DNA of 64,000 bases from Harmothoe impar (Eukaryota; Annelida; Polychaeta; Phyllodocida; Polynoidae), in NCBI GenBank assembly GCA_947462335.1, contig OX381707.1, positions 82,918,610 through 82,982,609 on the forward strand, written 5' to 3'. The notes below the pieces were generated by a model that had not been told where the DNA came from, did not search any database, and saw nothing but the letters and a program-made list of their open reading frames with translations. A program made the position numbers and the translations under genes. This document shows, one piece after another, positions 20,686 to 31,504 of this stretch (position 1 is its first letter; each line of letters starts with the position of its first letter).

Positions 20686-21350
20686 TATAAATCCATGGTA
20701 CTCCCTTCATTCCACTATGTTGATTATGTAGTAATTAAACCACAACTAGGCCGCTGTAAGTAGAAAATTGACGACAGTCTAGGCTGATCACGAGTCGCAG
20801 ACGAGTATGCCCAGTCATGACTAAGTCATTATCCTCAGTACAGGGGTCTGGAGTGGTTTAACTAACTTATGCCACACTAGTGGTGAGTGTTTTTCTCACC
20901 TTTTGCACTTCATATACAGTCGGATCATTTCTTTTGCTCTCTCCTGCAAGTGTGGTATAAGTCTGGGATAGAGGCAACATAGGAGAAAACAAAGAGCTAC
21001 AGTATATTCAAGATAAATCTCTTCACATGGCGTATGGAGTGAAACTTGAGGCTCATCCAAAGTTCAACACAGGCTCTATGAGTTAAGTGGTTGCGCAGAA
21101 CTTGGGAAGATAAGGAATATACATTTGTTTTTTTACGCTTTTACAGTGAAGAATCATGAAAAACTCATCAATAAAAGAGGATTGCCCACCAGGCGAAATC
21201 AGGGTATCAGGTTAATTGTACCTAAGTCACAAAAGCCGATTGTATTGAATAGTGCCTTTTAAAAAGCAATTTTACGTTGGAACATGCTTAAAGCTCCTTA
21301 TACTGAAATTCAGATAAAGAAAATTACAACACTTGTTTCATATAATAACG
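20686..21350 (+). pseudogene. Decayed LINE reverse-transcriptase C-terminal fragment
   Basis: Short plus-strand frames read KSMVLPSFHYVDYVV (about 20690-20735) and GLPTRRNQGIRLIVPK...WNMLKAPYTE (about 21180-21310). These resemble the post-RT region of CR1/L2-like LINEs, where xxVLPxxDYxD and TRSxxx...FxxRxxxxWNxLP occur. There are several stops and frameshifts. This is an old fragment with no intact domain. Confidence 0.4.
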
Positions 21351-21374
21351 TTTTTTAGAGGCATAAGCCCCTTA

Positions 21375-21445
21375 TGGCGCGATAAATGCAAGACTGGATG
21401 TTTAGGTTTGACTTGGATGTGGATGAGTGCAGGTTCGAACCCTAG
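21375..21445 (+). repeat. tRNA-like (SINE head?) remnant with box B
   Basis: GGTTCGAACCC at 21432-21442 is a perfect Pol III box B. A weak box A-like TGGCGCGATAAATG lies about 57 bp upstream. No cloverleaf forms, so this is a SINE head or tRNA relic rather than a tRNA gene. Confidence 0.4.
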
Positions 21446-22390
21446 TGTGGAGTTTTGTAAAGGGTATTTTTCGTTTTAAAAAGTGTCTAAACCAAAAGTA
21501 AATCTACGTTCTCATATGATACATAATCATCCATATATTTAGAGGTCTCTTTATGGAATTCTTGCACGTTAAATCATGTTAAATACTTACAAACATTGCT
21601 GAACATACCCAGGTCTTACAACGGCATAATCACCCATGTCCCATTTATATTTCTAGTCTGGTTCTAGTCTTCCATGTGGTTAAGTGTAAGTGGCAATATT
21701 GTCCCCATGGATCTATTTTCAATATCTATGTAGTTGCTTTGAAGAAACTAGGTACATAAACGTTTATGTGACTGGTTGTCCGTCCCTTGTTCCATATCTA
21801 TTCAAGTAGCGTCCTTCCTGCTTGGACTGCACTCAAAGATAATGTCTCTCACTTTATACATCTAAGTGCAAACTATTTAGTTTCTTCCATGACAGAGCCT
21901 GTCCCAATATTCCGTTCACCTACAGTGAAGTCCCTTTATTGGTGATACATGTGGTATGATATTGGCTTTATGTTTGTAGAATGTAGGGGTTGTCTGATGT
22001 GCTTTGGTGAACAGAGAAAAAGTATTTGTCTTACAGTTATTTTGTGATTTTTATATGTTGGGTCATTTTTTAATCAAGACGGTTGATCCTATTGAAATAT
22101 TGCCTACACTGTGTTTTTGTGCACAAAAAGCTAGGAACGTGTTAATTGTGCACACATCTTTCGTCACATATCTGCCATTATTTAGGGGACCAACTTTTTT
22201 ACTGGGTGTCTCATCCCGATATCAGGGGTCAAAGATGGCAGGTCAGGACTTTGACCATGGGGATGTGGCTCACTAAACCAATCCAAGTTAAAAGTCTTTG
22301 AAAGGGTGAAATATAAGGTTCAAATATATGACCAGTTTCAATTTTAGACTTTCAAGTTGGATCGATTTTGTGAGGCACCGACACGGATAT
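21446..22390. other. Non-coding DNA
   Basis: No recognisable gene or repeat. The 90-residue open frame at 22004-22276 has no features I recognise. Confidence 0.4.
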
Positions 22391-22395
22391 ACATC

Positions 22396-23358
22396 TATGG
22401 TTGTTGGTAGAGGACGTAGGGGGATGGTAGTGGACGTGAGGGGGTGGTATTGGACGTGAGGGGTGGTAGTGGACGTGAGGGGGTGGTATTGGACGTGAGG
22501 GGTGGTAGTGGACGTGAGGGGGTGGTATTGGACGTGAGGGGTGGTAGTGGACGTGAGGGGATGGTAGTGGACGTGAGGGGGTGGTATTGGACGTGAGGGG
22601 TGGTAGTGGACGTGAGGGGGTGGTAGTGGACGTAAGGGGGTGGTATTGGACGTGAGGGGGTGGTAGTGGATGGAGGGTATGGTAGTGGACGTGAGGGGAT
22701 GGTAGTGGACGTGAGGGGGTGGTAGTGGACGTGAGGGGGTGGTATTGGACGTGAGGGGGTGGTAGTGGACGTGAGGGGATGGTAGTGGACGTGAGGGGGT
22801 GGTATTGGACGTGAGGGGGTGGTATTGGACGTGAGGGGGTGGTATTGGACGTGAGGGGTGGTAGTGGACGTGAGGGGATGGTAGTGGACGTGAGGGGGTG
22901 GTAGTGGACGTGAGGGGTGGTAGTGGACGTGAGGGGATGGTAGTGGACGTGAGGGGGTGGTAGTGGACGTAAGGGGGTGGTATTGGACGTGAGGGGGTGG
23001 TAGTGGATGGAGGGTATGGTAGTGGACGTAAGGGGGTGGTATTGGACGTGAGGGGGTGGTAGTGGACGGAGGGGATGGTAGTGGACGTGAGGGGGTGGTA
23101 GTGGACAGAGGGGGTGGTAGTGGACGTGAGGGGATGGTAGTGGACAGAGGGGGTGGTATTGGACGTGAGGGGATGGTAGTGGATGTAAGGGGGTGGTATT
23201 GGACGTGAGGGGATGGTAGTGGACGTGAGGGGATGGTAGTGGACGTGAGGGGATGGTAGTGGACGTGAGGGGATGGTAGTGGACGTGAGAGGGTGGTAGT
23301 GGACGTGAGGGGAAGGTAGTGGACGTGAGGGGAAGGTAGTGGACGTGAGGAGATGGTG
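22396..23358. repeat. ~1-kb minisatellite, 19-20-bp unit
   Basis: About 49 units of GGACGTGAGGGGGTGGTA(G/T)T with one-base length variants. Two frames on the minus strand stay open for over 360 residues (PSRPLPSPHVHYHP-type repeats) purely because the repeat lacks stops. I do not consider them genes. Confidence 0.95.
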
Positions 23359-23394
23359 TTGCCCCCCCTGGATCATGCCAATGCATCATGAGAC

Positions 23395-24260
23395 CTAGAT
23401 ATGATGTACACATGACGTACAATGTCAAAGGAATAGAAAAAGTGGATATATGGTGTACATATGACGTGCATCCGACGTACACATAATTCACACATGGATG
23501 ATGTACAATGTTGAGGGGAAATAACTGGGGTATATAATGTACATACGACGTACAAATGAGGAACCCATTATTTAAAACGGCGAAAAATGTCTGAAATAAG
23601 GAGGGAGGCAGGACTTGGATACTAATATTTAATTGGAGATATTAAAAAGAAGATGTAGAATGAAATATATACCTTTAAACTATGTAGCAAAATACATGTT
23701 AAATTATAGACATTGTAGAGATAATAATAAGATATACGGTAGAATATTTTATAGAGTTAATGTCAACATGAATATTGATATTGAAATATGAAATACTAAA
23801 GGTGTGGGTGGGTGGGCTACAAATGTGAGACAAATGTGGTTGTGGGCAAAGTGGACGAGGAATGGCGGAACTTGGAGGTATGTTGATTTGGTTTGAGGCT
23901 AATTTTATTGGACCCTGGATTGAGGGTATTTGGTTTCATGGGAATTACACCAGGTGGAGGTTTGGGGCTTCAGTTGCTGGCCCTACCCATTGCTAATATA
24001 GTTATGTGCCAAATGAATGACCCCTCCTAAGCTGCCAACCAGCACATGAGGAACCCATTACATTAATAATGGAGGGAAAACAAAGGGTATACATGTATAA
24101 CGTACACATGATGTACACATGACGTACACATGACGTACACATGATAAACAATGTTGGTTAAGATAAAATTGGGGCACCATCAGATGTACATATGACATAC
24201 ACATAATGTATACATGGTACACCATGTTTCTCCCTCTCAACATTGTACATCTGATCGTGT
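23395..24260. repeat. Region of CATGACGTACA-type short repeats with a direct duplication
   Basis: Clusters of (A)CATGA(C/T)GTAC occur at 23400-23560 and 24095-24150. The 15-mer ATGAGGAACCCATTA occurs directly at about 23557 and 24046, bracketing 490 bp. Inside it, 23975-24010 is a 36-bp match to 56783-56818. Confidence 0.55.
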
Positions 24261-24429
24261 ACATCATGTTTATGTCATATGTATAGGGCACTTGCAGGAT
24301 GCAATAATTCTACCTTGTGAGACCTTTAGCTGAAGCTGGTTCCTGACATGTCCAAAATCGGAGTTTTAGGGGTCATAAACCTTTCAGTTGAAGCCCTCTA
24401 TTGTGGGTCATTAGGTCATCTGATCAGAT

Positions 24430-24490
24430 TGGGGGAGTGGTTAGGACTCTGGCCTACCAATCAATGGGTCATGAGTTCAAATCCATGTCT
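24430..24490 (+). repeat. tRNA-derived repeat (SINE head)
   Basis: GAGTGGTTAGGACTCTGG resembles a Leu/Ser-type tRNA D-arm (box A), and GAGTTCAAATCC fits box B (GTTCRANNC) at the usual spacing. A TCTGCC-type simple repeat follows directly, as a SINE tail might. Confidence 0.5.
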
Positions 24491-24511
24491 AGGCCTTTTG
24501 TTCACAAATAA

Positions 24512-24655
24512 TTCTCCGTTCTGCTATTCTCCATTCTGCCGATCTCCGTTCTGCAATCTCCATTCTGCCGATCACAATTCTGCCATTCTCCGTTCTGCCA
24601 TTCTGCCCATTTCCGTTCTGTCGATCTCTGTTCTACCAATCTCCGTTCTATGGGC
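24512..24655. repeat. Short tandem repeat of TTCTGCC(G/A)ATCTCCG type
   Basis: About ten degenerate 11-15-bp units. The same repeat occurs at 34275-34410 and 34545-34660 on the other side of element C. Confidence 0.8.
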
Positions 24656-25026
24656 ATGGAATAGCCGTGTTCAATGAGCTTGCAATAAGAAACACCGGAT
24701 ATAGTATAATATTTTGTGGTCAATCCTGTCCTTGTTACAAGAATAGTGACCACCTCTGACGTTCTCTGTTGCCCTCCCCTACCTGTCCGCCATCTCACAT
24801 AGTGATCCGCCAGGAGGGTGGCTAGTGACGTCACAGGTGTGGTATATGGTACATGCATCATGATTGGATAACCATCTTAATACTAATATGTTACATGTTA
24901 CATGATTGGTTGATTCCGGTCAGTAGTGGTTTGGGCGACAACTACTGTTGTATTTACTTAAAACTGGCGTCCGTGCACATTCTAGCGGTACCTATGTGAT
25001 TATGTTGGTACCTATTGGATGATGTC

Positions 25027-25560
25027 AGTAGTATAGTATGTATCGGAACGGGACTATAGTTAACAACTGTTTATTACTCAATCGACCTGCAGCCAATCAG
25101 AGGCCTCCATTTGGTCACGTGACCCCCTCATTTGCATAATTACGTAATAGGCCACGCCCCCTCATTTGCATAATTACGTAATAGGCCACGCCCCCTTGAT
25201 CACCAGCCAATCAGGGGCCGCCATTTGGTCACGTGACCCCCTCATTTGCATAATAAGCCACGCCCCCTTGATCACGTGACCCCCTCATTTGCATAGTAGA
25301 CTACGCCCCTTTGATCACCAGCCAATCAGAGGTCGCCATTTGGTCACGTGACCCCCTCATTTGCATAATAGGCCGCGCCTCCTTGATCACGTGACCCCTT
25401 CATTGGCATGATAGGCCACAACAACATCACGTGACTATCTTTGTTTGTAAACAACACCACGTGGCTCTCTTTGTTTGTAAACAACACCACGTGGCTCTCT
25501 TGTTTGTAAATAACACCTACTAAGTTTAGTCATAGGTAGCAGTAGTGTTTGTAAATAACG
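25027..25560. repeat. Left terminal inverted repeat of element C
   Basis: Units of GTCACGTGACCCCCTCATTTGCATAAT, TACGTAATAGGCCACGCCCCC and GATCACCAGCCAATCAG repeat several times, followed by ACAACACCACGTGGCTCTCTT units (25439-25500). The motifs include CACGTG, ATTTGCAT (octamer), CCACGCCC (KLF/SP-type), CCAAT and GCCGCCATTT. The right end (about 33715-34243) is the inverted counterpart. Confidence 0.85.
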
Positions 25561-25573
25561 CTTACTAAGTTTT

Positions 25574-26662
25574 TCAGTCATAGGTGTCTAGAGCAGCAGC
25601 AGCAGCAGCATCTTCAGCAGCAGCAGCAGCAGCAGCAGCCGCGTCATAAGTGTCTAGAGCAGCAGCCACGTCATAGATGACTAGTGCAGCAGCAGCAGCA
25701 GCATCTTCAGCAGCAGCAGCAGCGTCATAGGTGTCTAGAGCAGCAGCTGCAATAGCAGCAGCGTCATAGGTGTCTAGAGCAGCGGCAGCAGCATCTTCAG
25801 CAGCAGCAGTAGCAGCAGCGGCAGCAGCAGTAGCAGCAGTAGCATCTTCAGCAGCAGCAGCGGCAGCAGCAGTAGCAGCATCAACAGCATCTTCAGCAAA
25901 AGCAGCAGCAGCCGCGTCATAGGTGTCTAGAGCAGCGGCAGCAGCATCTTCAGCAGCAGCAGTAGCAGCAGCGGCAGCAGCATCTTCAGCAGCAGCAGCA
26001 GCAGCAGCGTCATAGGTGTCTAGAGCAGCAGCGTCATAGGTGTCTAGAGCAGCAGCCGCAGCAGCAGCAGCATCTTCAGCAGCAGTAGCAGCAGCAGCAG
26101 CAACATCTTCAGCATCAACAGCATCTTCAGCAAAAGCAAAAGCCCGTAACTTAGCATCATGTGCATCAGCCATAGCCGTAACAGCGACACTGCGACTAGC
26201 ATAATCAAAACAGGCTATTTTTTTAGCAGCTGTACAAGCATTTATAGCATTAGCCCTAGCAGCAGCCGCAACAGCGACACTTTTAGCAGACGTTGCAGCA
26301 TCAGTAGCAGCAGCATCGGTAGCAAGAGCGGAAACAGTAGCAAAAACATTAGCAGCACGAGCAGCAGCGGCGAGAGTAACAGCAGCGTTGTTAGCAGCAT
26401 TGGCAACTTCGTATGCAGCATGTGTAGCACGAACAGCGATACGAGCTTCACGTTTTGCACGAGCAGCAGCAATAGCTGCAGAAGTAGCCATCACACTTTC
26501 CAGCCACCCGTACGAATCTTGATAAAAACCAACCTCCACCTTGCTACTTGTTAACTCATCAGTAAACATGGGCGTCTCCTCGTGTGGTGTTGTCGCGGCT
26601 CTGTAGTAGTGTTGGGATTGCTCACATTTGGTAGAACGTAGAGTGATTCCTGATGACGCCAT
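25574..26662 (-). CDS. Alanine-rich repeat protein (element C)
   Basis: 362 residues from ATG 26662. The first ~60 residues are of normal composition (MASSGITLRSTKC...SYGWLESV). The rest is mostly alanine in long helix-forming runs, first irregular (AANAANNAAVTLAAAARAANVFA), then regular repeats of AALDTYDAAA and AAEDAAAAA. It ends on LDTYD. The LDTYD unit occurs eight times. In position and strand (minus, inside one end, TATA-like upstream) it corresponds to the PC4-like gene of B and D, but it shares no recognisable domain. It is likely an extended alanine helix or fibre, function unknown. The repeat DNA is (AGC)n-rich, so slippage alone could expand it; the non-repetitive start argues for a real gene. 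Confidence 0.55.
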   Translation of the reverse strand: MASSGITLRSTKCEQSQHYYRAATTPHEETPMFTDELTSSKVEVGFYQDSYGWLESVMATSAAIAAARAKREARIAVRATHAAYEVANAANNAAVTLAAAARAANVFATVSALATDAAATDAATSAKSVAVAAAARANAINACTAAKKIACFDYASRSVAVTAMADAHDAKLRAFAFAEDAVDAEDVAAAAATAAEDAAAAAAAALDTYDAAALDTYDAAAAAAAEDAAAAAATAAAEDAAAAALDTYDAAAAAFAEDAVDAATAAAAAAAEDATAATAAAAAATAAAEDAAAAALDTYDAAAIAAAALDTYDAAAAAEDAAAAAALVIYDVAAALDTYDAAAAAAAAAEDAAAAAALDTYD

Positions 26663-27600
26663 GCTGAAGGTGGTAGAAGAAGTGTGTGGGACTCATGTTT
26701 CACTCTCGCTTATGTACTAGGCTCCGAGATAAGCTTCTTAACTCAAGAGGAAAACTCTCACTAGGAAGGCGACCAGCTGTCTACCTGTGTAGGTGCGGGT
26801 TCGTTACATCTTTAATCCTGTTCGACCCCCCGAGGAAATAGATGAAAAAAAACAAAAGACCATCTTTCAAGCACTCGAATCCGCAGTCAGTAGGAAGCTA
26901 TAAGGAGCTTAACTTGTGTTTGATTTAAGCTGTCTACCACACGCACGCGCTTGTAGTCACAGCTAGAGTGGCAGACTTCCGTCCGCCCGCTGGCGCATGA
27001 CAATCGACTTTAGACACCCCCTGTAGTTTTTTTTTTGCATACACAGTTGACTAGCATCTTAATCTCTTACCCAGCTATAAGCCCATATACATGTAACGCG
27101 CATTACTCCTCTTTATGGTAATTATCAGATCGATTTAAGGGTGGAAAAGGCTTAGGTGATTTAGGTCCCTCTCTAGCTGAAAACAGGCTTAGACCATAGC
27201 ATGTAGGCAGCCGGCCGCGTTAAACACCCCCTGTAGGTTTTTTTTGTTTTTTGTATACACTCTCGATCCCCTCTCTAGGTGAAAACAAAGCTTAGAAGAT
27301 GCGGTGATCCGGCCACCGGCTGGCGCGTCACACCTGTCGTTAATCACCCCCTGTAGGCTTTGTATACACTCTCTAGGTGAAAACAAAAGCTCCCTCCACG
27401 GGCTGGCGCGTCACACCTGTCGTTAAAACGCCCCCTGTAGTGTTAGTATATACAGTTGCCCCGCCTTATCTATTCACCAGCTATAAGCCCATATACGTGT
27501 ACATGTGATTTTTGATACCCTCTCTGGAATAGGGTGGGGCTCAAGGTGAAAACAAGATTAGACCATTCGCTCTCTCAGCTATATAAAGAGCCTCAATTGT
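26663..27600. promoter_or_regulatory. Upstream region with four CACCCCCTGTAG boxes (element C)
   Basis: CRCCCCCTGTAG occurs at about 27016, 27224, 27344 and 27427, usually followed by a T-run, TATACACTCT and then TAGGTGAAAACAAAG. B and D have a related CTACAGGAGGCG box before the Death-domain gene. A TATA box, CTATATAAAG, lies at 27580-27589. Downstream of it I find no long frame, only a short leader-like ATG at 27649. If a plus-strand gene starts here I cannot identify its product. Confidence 0.4.
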
Positions 27601-28264
27601 TCTTGCAACAGCACTTCACCACCGGTACACTATCAGTCACGAGGCAGATGTTTGCGGTATGGGTCATACAGGTTACCTACTAATAGCGGTTTGGTGAGTA
27701 GATCACTTTTTTTTCTCCTAAAAAAAACAACAAAAACTCCTCACTTATGACTCAGGTATGTATATGTAGCACTGTTAGTGTAAGTACACAGTAGAATCTA
27801 CTGTACTATAGACTCAACCCTCTGAAGACGGTGGAGCGCGTTAATGCGCAGGTCTGTGTCGGCGTCACTTGTTTTTTATTCTAACTAAAAAAGAAAAAAA
27901 GTCAGAAGTTAATCTACGACCTATCAAAGACAAATTTGTGATAAGTTCAAACTAAATAAGAGACAGTTTGAGCGTCTCTTAGTCGCTGTCAAAGATGCGA
28001 ATAACGAACGCGCTGAGGGCGGGGTTCAGGTCACGTATAGTTCTCCGCTCTTTCGTCAGATGGTGCCACAATAGGGGTTTTGTACATTCCTACGATGCTC
28101 GCGAACATTTCAACGCATAATGAGCTATATAGGCAACAAAGTGCGCTTCTGAATATATTAAAATATAAAAAACAATTCAATATTGTGTATTTCTGATAGA
28201 AATGAGGCGGTTTCTTTGAATACCAACTAAACTATAGCGAGATGAAAAATACCACACCATATCT

Positions 28265-28570
28265 AAGGCTTTATAAAAGATACATAGTCAGAAACTCTCG
28301 CCGAGTCGGCAATCTGAAAAACGGATCAACTCGTTTTGACTCGTTGTGCCACAAGGGCCCCCATCCAACGGGGGCTCTTTGAGGTCAGTCTGTCAAACCA
28401 CAGTGATCCATGCTGCTTAACACTAGGCGTAATTAATTACGCCCATGTTGTGCAGCATCTAACCAACTGACAGTGTCAGTTGGTTGGCCCCTCTTTAGGG
28501 GCCACACAATAAAATAAAGAATAGAGGTCTAAGGGAACGTTCACAAGCGTCTCCCCTTCCTACGGGGTGG
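28265..28570 (+). ncRNA. Candidate structured RNA: cluster of hairpins after a TATA-like box (element C)
   Basis: After TTTATAAAAG (about 28270) come GCCGAGTCGGC (28300-28310), the GGGCCCCCAT...GGGGGCTC stem (28355-28377), GGCGTAATTAATTACGCC (28426-28443) inside an outer TGCTGC...GCAGCA pairing, a 25-nt palindrome with 12-nt arms (28461-28485), TGGCCCCTCTTTAGGGGCCA (28485-28504), and a CCCC/GGGG stem near 28550. AATAAAATAAAG follows the fourth stem. No open frame crosses it. This density of perfect stems suggests a structured transcript or a DNA structure; no known RNA family was recognised. Confidence 0.4.
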
Positions 28571-28999
28571 GTGGGTCTTTGGGTTTAGTGACAAAACAGC
28601 GACATGTGAGTAGGAGTTTGCGTGTCAGCTCTCTTTTTTTTCTTTTTTTTTCCAAGTCTACATATTATTTATGATTAAAAAAATTTTAAAAAAATAAAAA
28701 ACCACGATAATATAGTGCGCTGATCAAAAACTGAATAGAAAAATAACCAAAAATAGGTTGGGGAAATCTCTGCTATGTAGCTGATCGGTCGTTGTCACAC
28801 GGTGCAGAAAATTTACTTTTTTTTTAATTTTTTTTTTTTTTTTTAGAAAATCTATATTAGGACCACAGACGGGGCACATGTGTCACTTGTCGAATATAAG
28901 AGATATCAATGGGCCTTGTCGAATTTAAGAACTAGGTCTTGGCCATTGGCATTGTCTATTTTGAGAAGTAGTCTTGCTCGTCTTGCCCCTTGTCGCCAA

Positions 29000-30150
29000 C
29001 TCCCAGCACCCCCTGTGTCTCTTTGTCCATATTGGCTAAAAACAGGACATTGTTGCCTTGGCTATTTTACCCCCCGTCTGGGTATCTTATTACTTAATCA
29101 CTTCGTCTTGACCCTGTGGGGCAGTGGGTATATGGAATAATCGTGTCCAGGTGTACTCTATCTGACACATAACCGAAGGTTACTGAGTTATGTAATAATA
29201 CCTGACCTATGAGGCCGCCAGTCAGTTTGCCGTGATTATTTTGACACACTCTCAGTTACTCGTAGGACATCTAATACATAATTAGACTCAGCATCATATA
29301 AGACAGTCTCGGCCACGCCGGCTGCATATCGGACCAGGGGATAGTCTGGCAGCGACTCGCCACTCCGTCCACAAGCTGTGTACAGCACCCCGTTTCTCTT
29401 TGTCCATATTGGCTAAAAAACAGGGCATTGTTGACTTGGCTATTTTACCCGTCTGGGTCTTATTATTTAATCACCTCGTCTTGACCCTGTGGGGCAGCGG
29501 GTATATGGAATAACCGTGTCCAAGCGTACTCTATCTAACACATAACCGAAAGTTACTGAGTTATGTAATAATAACTGACCTATGAGGTCGCCAGTCAGTT
29601 TGCCGTGATTATTTTGACACACTCTCAGTTACTCGTAGGGAATCTAATACATAATTAGACTCAGCATCATATAAGACAGTCTCGGCCACGCCGGCTGCAT
29701 ATCGGACCAGGGAGATAGTCTGGCAGCGACCCGCCAGCCTGTCTACAACCTGTGTACAGCACCCCGTGTCTCTTTGTCCATATTGGCTAAAAAAACAGGT
29801 CATTGTTGACTTTGGCTATTTTACTCGTCTGGGTCTTATTATTTAAATCACCTCGTCTTGACCCTGTGGGGCAGTGGGTATATGGAATAACCGTGTCCAA
29901 GTGTACTCTATCTAACACATAACCAAAGGTTACTGAGTTATGTAATAATAACCGCCCTATAATCCTATGAAGTCGCCAGTCAGTTTGCCGTGATTATTTT
30001 GACATACTCTCAGTTACTCGTAGGGTATCTAATACATAATTCGACTCAGCATCATATAACACAGTCTCGGCCGCGCCAGCCGCATATCCTACCAGAGGGA
30101 TAGTCTGGCAGCAACCCGCCATCCCGTCCACAATCTGTGTACAGCAGTCT
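29000..30150. repeat. Tandem repeat of ~377 bp, about three copies (element C)
   Basis: The CAGCACCCC(C/G)T...CTCTTTGTCCATATTGGC segment recurs at about 29004, 29382 and 29757, and CTGTGTACAGCA recurs at 30136. Each unit carries CTTGACCCTGTGGGGCAG, AATAATTGACC-type sequence and TCGGCCACGCCGGCTGCATAT. Small open frames inside are repeated with the units and not considered genes. Confidence 0.85.
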
Positions 30151-30665
30151 GGACCAGACCACCAACTCTGGGTATAGCATTCGGGATGACTGGAGCAAGA
30201 CTGGATCTAACCCTTTAATAGTCGCATAGCGCTTTAATGTGCAGTGCCCGTTGTCGTCATAAGCCATGAATGCAGCACTCAGAGTTCCTCACCAGGGCTG
30301 CATGCATGCATACACAGGCATATCGACAAAGAGCGTAGCGCATTAAAGCACTATGCTACCTTTAGCATTAAAGCGCTGAGGGGTTATTTTTTGATAGTGT
30401 AGAACCAATATCTGTCTAATTAAACCCCTTATCAGTCCTGTTTTTTTTTCACATACAAAAGAATTAGGTAATGGCTCTCCGCCATGTATTAGATAACCCC
30501 TGCAGCGCGACTCGGAAAAGCGGCGGCGGTGAATTTCCATTTAGATCCTGAAAAGGGGGGCGGTCAGATGTCGTCAAGGCTCTGATAAGTAGGGCAGTTC
30601 AAATCATATGATTACATTGAGCTAATTTTCTTGCTGAAAGGAATGAATAATTGTATTTGTATAAA

Positions 30666-30668
<3 letters not shown>

Positions 30669-30709
<41 letters not shown>

Positions 30710-30718
30710 GCCCACCCA

Positions 30719-30782
<64 letters not shown>
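30669..30782. repeat. (CA)n microsatellite
   Basis: Two CA runs split by CCGCCCACCCACCA. Confidence 0.95.
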
Positions 30783-30783
<1 letters not shown>

Positions 30784-31024
30784 ACACCTGATGATCTCCA
30801 CACAATGACCTGATTGCCCTTCCTAAAAAAAAAAAACACAAAAAGCCCAACTCGATCTACCTACTCAACAGGGTTTCAGTGTAGAGCGTATTCGGGGTTT
30901 TTCTGATGCGTATATTATATTGAGATTGATTTTCAACTTTTGTGATCAGTGGTTGGTCCTTAAAAGGACCGTTTGGTAGAGAGAGAGGGTCGCAGGGACC
31001 TTGCTGCTGAAGCGGAGGGCGTGG

Positions 31025-31378
31025 TCATAACGCGTGGTGGTCCTTCAGCAGCTCCTCCAGCACGGCGGGCGGTAGTCCTTCCTCCATGCAGACTTGCTGC
31101 TTGACTCGCTCCACGCACTGGCGGATGAGTTGATCAGCGACGTTCGCGATCAGCTCATCCACCACACCCTCTGCTTCAGCAGCAGTCCGCTGTCTCTCCT
31201 CTCTCTGTAGCGAGGCTACGAACTGCTTCTCCACGGCCGCATCGATCATAGATCGAGAAACGGCCACGAAGTTCTGTCTCTCCGCCTCCTCTCTCTGTAG
31301 CACGGCTACGAATTCCTTCTCCACGGCCGCATCGATCATAGATCGAGAAACGGCCACGAAGTTCACTCCGTGAGCCAT
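31025..31378 (-). CDS. Small helical protein with internal duplication (element C)
   Basis: 117 residues from the ATG at 31378 (MAHGVNF...). A longer reading begins at a GTG and is not preferred. A 30-residue unit (NFVAVSRSMIDAAVEK(E/Q)FVA(V/S)LQREE) is present twice, matching a 90-bp DNA duplication (31232-31273 versus 31322-31363). The rest (AEGVVDELIANVADQLIRQCVERVKQQV...LPPAVLEELLKDH) is predicted helical and charged, coiled-coil-like. I do not recognise the family. It lies on the minus strand near the right end. The frame is intact. Confidence 0.5.
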   Translation of the reverse strand: MAHGVNFVAVSRSMIDAAVEKEFVAVLQREEAERQNFVAVSRSMIDAAVEKQFVASLQREERQRTAAEAEGVVDELIANVADQLIRQCVERVKQQVCMEEGLPPAVLEELLKDHHAL

Positions 31379-31504
31379 TTTGTCGAACTGACTTCCTAGC
31401 CGCCTGAGAGATGCTGACGTCACACTATTTTCGACGACGCTATGACGCGCACGAGGTAGACAGACGACGTCGTTTCACTTCCTTATTTGGAGTTTGGGAC
31501 CTTG

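Noticed and set aside
22396..23358. CRISPR array
   Set aside because: Units follow one another without unique spacers, and the context is an animal genome.
22288..23491. Two minus-strand open frames of 362 and 379 residues (PHVHYHPLTS repeats)
   Set aside because: They lie entirely in a tandem minisatellite. Two overlapping frames are open at once because the repeat has no stop codons, which is not evidence of coding.
28485..28504. Histone mRNA 3' stem-loop
   Set aside because: The stem is one pair longer than the histone consensus, there is no histone gene upstream, and no downstream purine-rich element is clear.
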